In this document: positions 7,763 to 12,809 of the stretch, piece by piece
Numbering within the stretch: position 1 is the stretch's first letter
How the letters are laid out: each line of letters starts with the position of its first letter
NCBI GenBank assembly: GCA_964196565.1
Contig: CAXMUH010000008.1
Location: forward strand, 1 to 17,770
DNA: 17,770 bases
From: 2-12-FULL-42-15 sp964196565
Lineage (GTDB): Bacteria > Pseudomonadota > Gammaproteobacteria > Coxiellales > Coxiellaceae
Reading direction: 5' to 3'
Notes under the pieces: model-generated
The model's database searches: none
Told to the model about the DNA's origin: nothing
The model's input: the letters and a program-made list of their open reading frames with translations, nothing else
Translations under genes and position numbers: made by a program

Positions 7763-7945
7763 TTAAGGGTTCTTTTCTTGTTGGTCTTTGCTGTCGTCTT
7801 CCGCTTCTTTTACACCTTTGCGAAAACCTTTTAATGCCGAGCCGACATCTTCGCCGACATTTCGCAAACGCTTAGTGCCAAATATAATTAAAACGATTAA
7901 CAGGATTACGACGATAGAACCAATGCTGATGCCTCTGATTCCCAT
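7763..7945 (-). CDS. tatA: Twin-arginine translocase subunit TatA
   Basis: A 60-residue pore-forming subunit of the Tat system. It has one N-terminal helix (GSIVVILLIVLIIFG), the family hinge FGTKRLRN, an amphipathic helix containing VGEDVGSALKGFRKGV (the near-invariant F-G and LKGFRK elements), and an acidic C-terminal tail. AGGGAG lies 7 bases before the ATG. It is the first gene of the tatABC-petABC run, with a possible promoter about 50 bases upstream of the start. The protein is shorter than E. coli TatA only in the tail. Confidence 0.93.
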   Translation of the reverse strand: MGIRGISIGSIVVILLIVLIIFGTKRLRNVGEDVGSALKGFRKGVKEAEDDSKDQQEKNP

Positions 7946-7995
7946 TTGAAATCTCCCTATAATTATGCAACCGCTCCCTGCGATGCCACTTGTTT

Positions 7996-8023
7996 ATTGT
8001 ACCTGATTAATGTGGTGGCACAA
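7996..8023 (-). promoter_or_regulatory. Candidate promoter for the tatABC-petABC run
   Basis: On the minus strand TTGTGC (8018-8023), 16 bases, then TACAAT (7996-8001). The -10 matches five of six consensus bases and the -35 three. It lies about 50 bases upstream of tatA and just inside the adjacent hairpin, the only intergenic space before the run. Confidence 0.35.
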
Positions 8024-8028
8024 CATAT

Positions 8029-8088
8029 ATCATATTTGGCTCAGCAATTCTCGCTAACTTCGCGAGCGAAATTGCTTCCCAATATGAT
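8029..8088. repeat. Imperfect palindrome / hairpin between tatA and the DUF2909-like gene
   Basis: The arms ATCATATTTGG...GCAATT.TCGCT and AGCGAAATTGC..CCCAATATGAT pair with few mismatches over about 25 bases around a short centre. The core AACTTCGCGAGC (8055-8066) is the reverse complement of the GCTCGCGAAGTT found in the MITE copy near 17009, which may or may not be chance. It sits downstream of the DUF2909-like gene and could terminate its transcript, though it has no U-tract. REP-like sequence is the other reading. Confidence 0.6.
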
Positions 8089-8151
8089 GCTGCGTGCGAG
8101 GTAAACTCCCCCTTGGCAATCCCCCATCACATAAGAAATACCAATCACTTG

Positions 8152-8376
8152 CTAGTTAATATGCAACAAATTAGCAGAAATTGCTGGCTTTAACCAACCA
8201 AAATAATAGCTAACAAATAATAATGCAAACAAGGTAAATGATAATGCGACTCGCCAGGTCAGCGCCTTAGCAAGCTTAGCGGGATCACTGCCCGCACGAA
8301 CCAAATAAAACACGCCGGTGCCTAGGCAATATAAAATTACCAATACAAATAGCAATAGGATGATTTCTATCGTCAC
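8152..8376 (-). CDS. DUF2909-like twin-transmembrane protein
   Basis: A 74-residue protein with two membrane helices: IEIILLLFVLVILYCLGTGVFYLV and VALSFTLFALLFVSYYFGWL, joined by the loop RAGSDPAKLAKALTWR. The YCLGxxxYYLV...ALTWRVALS pattern matches the small DUF2909 family, often encoded next to SURF1 and other cytochrome c oxidase assembly genes; no biochemical function is known to me. The frame extends two codons further to a TTG, but GGAGG (8384-8388) lies 7 bases before the GTG at 8376 and only 1 base before the TTG, so GTG is preferred. It is divergent from the SCO/thioredoxin-like gene at 8450, and both may belong to one oxidase-assembly theme. Confidence 0.78.
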   Translation of the reverse strand: MTIEIILLLFVLVILYCLGTGVFYLVRAGSDPAKLAKALTWRVALSFTLFALLFVSYYFGWLKPAISANLLHIN

Positions 8377-8405
8377 AACCAAGCCTCCAGCCTGTTATTC
8401 CTCTA

Positions 8406-8440
8406 TATAATACACTATCATTTATCCATAGTAACAAGGA
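8406..8440 (+). promoter_or_regulatory. Candidate -10 and ribosome binding site for the SCO/thioredoxin-like gene
   Basis: A perfect TATAAT at 8406-8411 and AAGGA at 8436-8440, 9 bases before the ATG at 8450. No convincing -35 is visible at 16-18 bases upstream, so the promoter may need an activator, or the -10 match may be fortuitous in this 73-base divergent gap. Confidence 0.35.
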
Positions 8441-8449
8441 TGCCAAAAA

Positions 8450-9013
8450 ATGCTTAAATTAAAGCGCAAGCCGCACCATATCTTGATCACTTTGATTATA
8501 TTATTTGCGATCCCAATTTATTTAGCGATCTGGATGTATCGTCACGACATCATTTTATCTGGCAGAACCACCAACCATGGCACATTAATTCAACCACCAC
8601 TGTCACTAAAGCAACTGCAGCTATCCACAAATCAAAAATGGACTTTAATGCTTTTTGAGCCCAGCAGCTGCTCAAAAATATGCCGGGTGAAATTACACTA
8701 TTTACGCCAAATGCAAAAAGCCAGCGGCAAAAATCAAAACCGCGTACAACGTATGGTTTTAACCTTTCAAGCTGCACCAGAGCTTATGTCTATAACCGGC
8801 ATCTACCCCAATTTACTCATCGCGAGTGTTGAGAAAGCTTCATTTATAAAGCTGATTAATACCAAAAAATCACTCAATTTTGCCACCCAAGCCAACACCG
8901 TTTTTATTGCAGATCCCAACGGCAATATCATGATGGCTTACCCACCTAACACCAAACCGATGAATATTTTCAAGGACTTAAAGCATTTATTGCGACTATC
9001 ACAGATTGGATAA
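8450..9013 (+). CDS. Membrane-anchored SCO/thioredoxin-like protein, probable cytochrome oxidase assembly factor
   Basis: A 187-residue protein with a basic N-terminus and a single signal anchor (ILITLIILFAIPIYLAIWMY, residues 11-30), placing the rest in the periplasm. The soluble part looks like a thioredoxin fold: a WTLMLFEPSSC strand-loop, then the CSKIC motif (Cys74 and Cys78, spacing CxxxC as in SCO proteins), RVQRMVL, and a late TVFIADPNGNIMMAYP strand pair. SCO copper chaperones have a conserved histidine before this last strand pair; here the position reads NFATQANTVFI with no histidine, so copper binding of the SCO kind is doubtful and a thiol-reductase role is possible. Similar proteins lie in cytochrome c oxidase operons beside SURF1 and CtaA in other gammaproteobacteria. 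None of those genes is next to it here. Confidence 0.7.
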   Translation: MLKLKRKPHHILITLIILFAIPIYLAIWMYRHDIILSGRTTNHGTLIQPPLSLKQLQLSTNQKWTLMLFEPSSCSKICRVKLHYLRQMQKASGKNQNRVQRMVLTFQAAPELMSITGIYPNLLIASVEKASFIKLINTKKSLNFATQANTVFIADPNGNIMMAYPPNTKPMNIFKDLKHLLRLSQIG

Positions 9014-9029
9014 AGCTATGTTTTAGCAC

Positions 9030-9127
9030 CGTCATTGCGAAGCCCGAAGGGCTGTGGCAATCCAGAAATTCTATAAGATAAACGCAGGATTGCTACCCGC
9101 GTCTAGAGCTCGCCCTCGCAAAGACGA
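9030..9127. repeat. Palindromic intergenic repeat (CGTCATTGCGA...GGCAATCC type)
   Basis: Outer arms CGTCATTGCGAAG (9030-9042) and CTCGCAAAGACGA (9115-9127) are inverted with mismatches. Inner arms GCAATCC (9057-9063) and GGATTGC (9087-9093) pair exactly. Within the left half, AGCCC GAA GGGCT (9041-9053) forms its own small hairpin. This layout matches palindromic repeats scattered through intergenic DNA of many proteobacteria, including intracellular lineages. It lies between the SCO-like gene and acyP and may serve as a transcript end for the former. Confidence 0.72.
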
Positions 9128-9217
9128 GATCGGAGCATCACATGATAGCATGTGATATTGGAAATTTTCTGGTTTTGATCTAAAATTAAAAGATATCATT
9201 TTATATCGAGAAAAAAA

Positions 9218-9487
9218 ATGAACCAACTCTGTATTAAAGCGGTAATTTCAGGCAAAGTCCAAGGCGTTTTTTTTCGCCAAGGCACACTTCTAAAAGCACG
9301 AGAGCTAGGCCTCACTGGCTGGGCAAAGAACCTCCCCAACGGCGACGTTGAAATTATGGCTTGCGGTGAACGTGATCCCATCATGTTACTGACCGAGTGG
9401 TTATGGGAAGGCCCTAAAGCTGCCGAAGTCAGCAACGTTATTTGGAACGAAATCGACTGGGAAAAATTTGACACTTTTGAAGTATAA
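9218..9487 (+). CDS. acyP: Acylphosphatase
   Basis: An 89-residue cytosolic enzyme that hydrolyses acyl phosphates such as carbamoyl or acetyl phosphate. The active-site loop GKVQGVFFRQ carries the catalytic Arg20, and GWAKNLPNGDVEI carries the catalytic Asn38, both in family position. Length equals the normal single-domain enzyme of about 90 residues, so this is not the HypF domain. The upstream region is A/T-rich with a poor Shine-Dalgarno (GAG followed by eight A), so expression may be low. It is monocistronic: a palindromic repeat lies upstream and gmhB faces it convergently 28 bases downstream. Confidence 0.93.
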   Translation: MNQLCIKAVISGKVQGVFFRQGTLLKARELGLTGWAKNLPNGDVEIMACGERDPIMLLTEWLWEGPKAAEVSNVIWNEIDWEKFDTFEV

Positions 9488-9497
9488 CCCAGTTAGG

Positions 9498-9512
9498 GGT
9501 CAAGTCTTGACC
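9498..9512. repeat. Small perfect palindrome in the acyP/gmhB convergent gap
   Basis: GGTCAAG T CTTGACC, a 7-bp stem about one base, inside the 28-base gap between two convergent stops. Flanks TAGGG and GGGCTA extend the symmetry loosely. GGGGTCAAGTCTTGAC-like strings resemble REP sequences linked to Y1 transposases in other bacteria (from memory, not checked). It could act as a bidirectional transcript-end structure but lacks a U-tract. Confidence 0.5.
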
Positions 9513-9515
9513 GGG

Positions 9516-10043
9516 CTACAACAAACCATTTACAAAATCAGTTAAGTTTGAATAAATTGGAATATTCTCCAAGCCTTTTTTTGCGGCAATTGTTTTTTTA
9601 CCTTTGCCCGTTTTAACCAATGCCGCCTTACACCCTGCTGCTTGTGCCGCTTCAATATCTCTCTGACTATCGCCCACTAAAATAGCTTCATCAAACAAAT
9701 GCGGATAATCTTGTTTAATTTGCAACAAAAGACCGGGCGCAGGTTTTCGACACGCACAATTTTCTTCGGGATGGTGCGGACAAAAATAAACGCGATCAAC
9801 AAAAGCACCCACTTTTTCTAATTCTCGATGCATCTTTTTATGAATGTCCTCGAGTATTTCAAAGGTGTAATACCCACGCCCAACCCCAGATTGATTGGTC
9901 GCCACCACCACGGTATAGCCAGCTTTATTGAGTCGCGCAATCGCTTCTAGGCTACCTTCAATCGGAAGCCACTCATCTGGTGTTTTAATATAATCCTCAG
10001 AATCATAGTTAATTACTCCGTCGCGATCCAAGATAATTAACAT
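9516..10043 (-). CDS. gmhB: D-glycero-D-manno-heptose 1,7-bisphosphate 7-phosphatase
   Basis: A 175-residue HAD-superfamily phosphatase that removes the 7-phosphate from heptose bisphosphate on the path to ADP-heptose for the LPS inner core. Motif I is LDRDGVIN (Asp6 nucleophile, Asp8 acid/base), motif II is ATNQSGVGRG, motif III is the lysine/CRKPAPGLL region, and motif IV is LVGDSQRDIEAAQAAG. The zinc site of the family is present as CPHHPEENCACRKP (Cys88, His90, Cys96, Cys98), with a shorter loop between the halves than in E. coli. The related histidinol-phosphatase domain is an alternative, but the motif set favours GmhB. It follows fmt by 13 bases, and its strong GAGGGGGAAG ribosome site overlaps the end of fmt, so the two are co-transcribed. 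Confidence 0.88.
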   Translation of the reverse strand: MLIILDRDGVINYDSEDYIKTPDEWLPIEGSLEAIARLNKAGYTVVVATNQSGVGRGYYTFEILEDIHKKMHRELEKVGAFVDRVYFCPHHPEENCACRKPAPGLLLQIKQDYPHLFDEAILVGDSQRDIEAAQAAGCKAALVKTGKGKKTIAAKKGLENIPIYSNLTDFVNGLL

Positions 10044-10056
10044 TGTGTCTTCCCCC

Positions 10057-11001
10057 TCACGTTAAAATAATGCCTTGTTGTAAAATCTTCTGTCGATGGG
10101 CATTTATAAAGTCAGCAATGGCCACGGTCTTAGCACCTGGTAATTGCACCTTCTCCAATTGCAACAGGCCTTCGCCACAAACCACCGCTAATTTATTATT
10201 CCCCTCTAACATAACAGTACCTGGTGCCATATCGCTTTTACCTTCTAACGCTCGAGCCTGCCAAATTCTTAATTTTTTATCTTCAAAGTTAGTAAACGCG
10301 ACCGGCCATCCATAATAAGCACGCACCTTGCGGTTAATATTCAGTGCTGCGTCACTCCAATCGATTGCAGCATCACTTTTATTAATTTTTCCCGCATAGG
10401 TAGTCAAATTTTCATCTTGCGGTTTTGGTTTCACTTTTCCTGATTCTATCGCGCTTAACGTTTCTAATAATAAGTCTGAACCCATCTTCGACAAACGTTC
10501 ACTTAAAGATTGGTTGGTATCATCTGCATTAATATCCGTTGATGCCATAGCCAACATATCACCCGCATCCAACGCTTTAACCATTTGCATAATGGTAACG
10601 CCCGTTTGTGCGTCACCACTTAAAATCGCTTGCGCAATTGGTGATGCACCACGAAATCGAGGCAACAATGAGGCATGCACATTGATGCAATTGTATTTGG
10701 GAGTATCTAAAACATTCTGCGGCAATAACAAGCCATAGGCCACCACCACCATGATATCAGCTTGGTAATCTGCTAATTGTTGCGCGGATCGCGGGTCTTT
10801 TAACGTCTTTGGCTGAACTATTTCAAGCTTATGCTCATAAGCCAGCTGCTTAACCGGACTTATCTGTAATTTACGTCCTCGGCCAGCTGGGCGATCTGGC
10901 TGCGTATACACAGCGACCACCTGATGAGGCGAATCAATCAGCGCGGCTAAAGTAGGCACAGAAAAATCTGGTGTTCCTGCAAAAATAATTTTTAATGGCA
11001 T
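10057..11001 (-). CDS. fmt: Methionyl-tRNA formyltransferase
   Basis: A 314-residue cytosolic enzyme that formylates initiator Met-tRNA using 10-formyl-tetrahydrofolate. The N-terminal Rossmann part starts LKIIFAGTPDFSVP. The catalytic set is NVHASLLPRFRGASPI (Asn107, His109, SLLPR signature) and Asp145 in ALDAGDML. The C-terminal OB-like domain contains KVRAYYGWPVAF. An ATG 30 bases further upstream (11031) is in frame, but MPLKIIFAGTP at 11001 matches the usual family start and length (about 315 residues) and has GGGGTGA 6 bases before it. Peptide deformylase, its normal operon partner, is not upstream: only 129 bases separate fmt from the divergent dprA. gmhB follows downstream instead. 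Confidence 0.95.
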   Translation of the reverse strand: MPLKIIFAGTPDFSVPTLAALIDSPHQVVAVYTQPDRPAGRGRKLQISPVKQLAYEHKLEIVQPKTLKDPRSAQQLADYQADIMVVVAYGLLLPQNVLDTPKYNCINVHASLLPRFRGASPIAQAILSGDAQTGVTIMQMVKALDAGDMLAMASTDINADDTNQSLSERLSKMGSDLLLETLSAIESGKVKPKPQDENLTTYAGKINKSDAAIDWSDAALNINRKVRAYYGWPVAFTNFEDKKLRIWQARALEGKSDMAPGTVMLEGNNKLAVVCGEGLLQLEKVQLPGAKTVAIADFINAHRQKILQQGIILT

Positions 11002-11130
11002 AATTTCACCCCAAGAAGCTATTGTAACCATATTTAGAAATTCCCGCTAATTAATTGCAATTAAAAGAGGCATGAAATGCTGCCAAGCCACTGTATTGCG
11101 AAATCAATCCATTGGGTTAATACTTGCTAA

Positions 11131-12267
11131 ATGAAAGATGATACACAAAATATTACTCAGTTACGAAGTTGGCTGACACTTCATCTGGCTCCGCAATTTA
11201 ATTCAGCTTGCTGGCGCTTCTGCTTAGCCAATCAGCTTAGCCCACTCGAGATTTGCTCACAAAGCCATCAACAGCTAGCTAAACTTAGACTTTCAGCTAA
11301 GACCATTAACGCTATAATCAAACCAAATAATAAGCAAATAGATCAAATTATCAGCTGGTCACAACAGGGCAACCACCATTTACTGAAGCTAACGGATGCT
11401 AATTACCCTCAATTACTGGCTGAAATTCCAGACCCACCACCCATACTTTATATATGGGGCAACCCAAACCTATTGAATCTGCCACAACTTGCAATGGTCG
11501 GCAGCCGAAAACCAACCCATAGCGGGCTAGAGTTGGCCTATCGTTTTGCAACTGAGCTCAATCACGCCGGCTTTATTGTCACCAGTGGGCTCGCTTTGGG
11601 AATAGACAGTGCCGCGCATCAAGGGGCAATTGATGCGCCTGGCAAAACGATTGCAGTATTAGGCAGTGGGATTAATGTTATCTATCCACACAAAAACCGC
11701 GATCTTGCAGCTAAAATTGGTGAAAATGGCGCCATCGTTAGTGAATTTCCGTTATCTTCACCACCACGCGCTTATCAATTTCCACAGCGTAACCGTATTA
11801 TTAGTGGCCTATGCCTCGGAACACTGGTGATTGAAGCCAGGCATAAAAGCGGCTCGCTCATAACAGCAAGACTTGCAGGCGAGCAAGGCCGCGAAGTATT
11901 TGCGCTACCTGCTTCAATATTAAACCAATCAGCCGCTGGTTGCCTTGATTTAATACAGCAAGGGGCCAAGTTAACCACCTCAATCGCGGATATTGTTCAA
12001 GAGTTATCATATGATATGCCAGGGTGGCAGCACAGCCGCAAACCTTCAGCGGACACAAATAGAGCAGAACTTGATAAAGATCATCATTTGCTGGTAGAGT
12101 GTATCGGATCTGAAATCACCTATTTTGATCAACTCGTTAATAGGACTAACTTTTCAGCTCAAAAGGTATCTACTATGTTATGCAATTTAAAATTAAATGG
12201 TTATATTATAGAGGAGATGGGTGGATATTCACGAGGAAGCAATGGAATTCAGCAGCTTGCAAAATAA
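11131..12267 (+). CDS. dprA: DNA processing protein DprA (Smf)
   Basis: A 378-residue protein that binds incoming single-stranded DNA and loads RecA during natural transformation. The N-terminal helical part (1-80) is followed by an extended Rossmann fold: YPQLLAEIPDPPPILYIWG, MVGSRKPTHSG, TSGLALGIDSAAHQGAI, VLGSGINVIYPHKNRDL, and ARHKSGSLITARLAGEQGRE. The C-terminal 60 residues form a winged-helix domain (SEITYFDQLVNRTNFSAQKV). Length is typical. The start is forced: a TAA stands directly before this ATG in frame. No Shine-Dalgarno is visible, and TAATAC (11120-11125) 5 bases upstream could be a -10 giving a leaderless or very short leader. It heads the dprA-smg-topA cluster, divergent from fmt. 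Confidence 0.93.
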   Translation: MKDDTQNITQLRSWLTLHLAPQFNSACWRFCLANQLSPLEICSQSHQQLAKLRLSAKTINAIIKPNNKQIDQIISWSQQGNHHLLKLTDANYPQLLAEIPDPPPILYIWGNPNLLNLPQLAMVGSRKPTHSGLELAYRFATELNHAGFIVTSGLALGIDSAAHQGAIDAPGKTIAVLGSGINVIYPHKNRDLAAKIGENGAIVSEFPLSSPPRAYQFPQRNRIISGLCLGTLVIEARHKSGSLITARLAGEQGREVFALPASILNQSAAGCLDLIQQGAKLTTSIADIVQELSYDMPGWQHSRKPSADTNRAELDKDHHLLVECIGSEITYFDQLVNRTNFSAQKVSTMLCNLKLNGYIIEEMGGYSRGSNGIQQLAK

Positions 12268-12279
12268 TATATAATTATT

Positions 12280-12294
12280 CAGCAAGACTTGCTG
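12280..12294. repeat. Small palindrome between dprA and smg
   Basis: CAGCAAG A CTTGCTG, a 7-bp perfect symmetry about one base, in the 50-base gap before smg. It directly follows the A/T-rich stretch with a perfect TATAAT at 12270-12275. It could be a protein-binding site or part of a promoter region for smg-topA; evidence is positional only. Confidence 0.3.
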
Positions 12295-12317
12295 TTCACG
12301 AGTAAGTTGATGACATT

Positions 12318-12794
12318 ATGAAAGAAGAAAGCGTATTAAACGTACTTATGTATTTGTTTAAATATCATCTACAAGAAAACTTGGTGACAGATGACCCACA
12401 AACAAAACTAGTACAGCAGCTTGAAGATGCCGGTTTCGAACGCCGTACCATCTATCTAGCCTTTGATTGGCTAGATCAACTCGGCGAGCAAATAACAACC
12501 GAGCTCAAACCCGATCTCTCGAGCGCGCTGCGAATATACAGCTCTGATGAACAGAATAAGCTCGACACTAATTGCCGTGGTTTTTTAACCATGCTAGAAG
12601 ACTATGGAATATTAAGGCCTCACACCAGAGAGATGGTTATTACTCAAGCCCTTGCTCTGGAAGAAGAAGGCATTGATGTTCACTTAATTAAATGGGTCAC
12701 TTTATTAGTACTTTTTACCCAACCCGATGAACAAGATGCGCTGGCTTTTATGGAGTGCTTAGTATTTAATGATCCAACGGGATTAATTCATTAA
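12318..12794 (+). CDS. smg: Smg protein (DUF494)
   Basis: A 158-residue acidic cytosolic protein of the Smg/DUF494 family. The family opening is clear: VLNVLMYLFKYHLQEN, then LEDAGFERRTIYLAFDWLDQ, with the conserved middle RIYSSDEQNKLDTNCRGFLTMLEDYGIL and MVITQALALEEEGID, and a C-terminal KWVTLLVLFTQPDEQDAL. No catalytic motif is known; work on Smg in other bacteria gives it a link with DNA uptake/topology genes mainly through constant position between dprA and topA, which holds here. Length matches the family (about 157). The Shine-Dalgarno is weak, so it may depend on coupling or on the TATAAT just upstream. Confidence 0.93.
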   Translation: MKEESVLNVLMYLFKYHLQENLVTDDPQTKLVQQLEDAGFERRTIYLAFDWLDQLGEQITTELKPDLSSALRIYSSDEQNKLDTNCRGFLTMLEDYGILRPHTREMVITQALALEEEGIDVHLIKWVTLLVLFTQPDEQDALAFMECLVFNDPTGLIH

Positions 12795-12809
12795 CAATAA
12801 AGAAAAAGA

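Noticed and set aside
7444..7875. A 143-residue plus-strand frame across the tatC/tatB/tatA junctions
   Set aside because: It is antisense to three recognisable Tat genes, and its translation is a low-complexity mix of serine, leucine and histidine with no family resemblance.
8550..8777. A 75-residue minus-strand frame within the SCO-like gene
   Set aside because: The plus-strand frame has a signal anchor, CxxxC motif and ribosome site; the antisense frame has none.
9196..9474. A 92-residue minus-strand frame over acyP
   Set aside because: It is antisense to a complete acylphosphatase with both catalytic residues.
10002..11031. Upstream in-frame ATG at 11031 as the fmt start
   Set aside because: The ten extra residues are not family-like, whereas the ATG at 11001 has a good ribosome site and gives the usual Fmt N-terminus and length.
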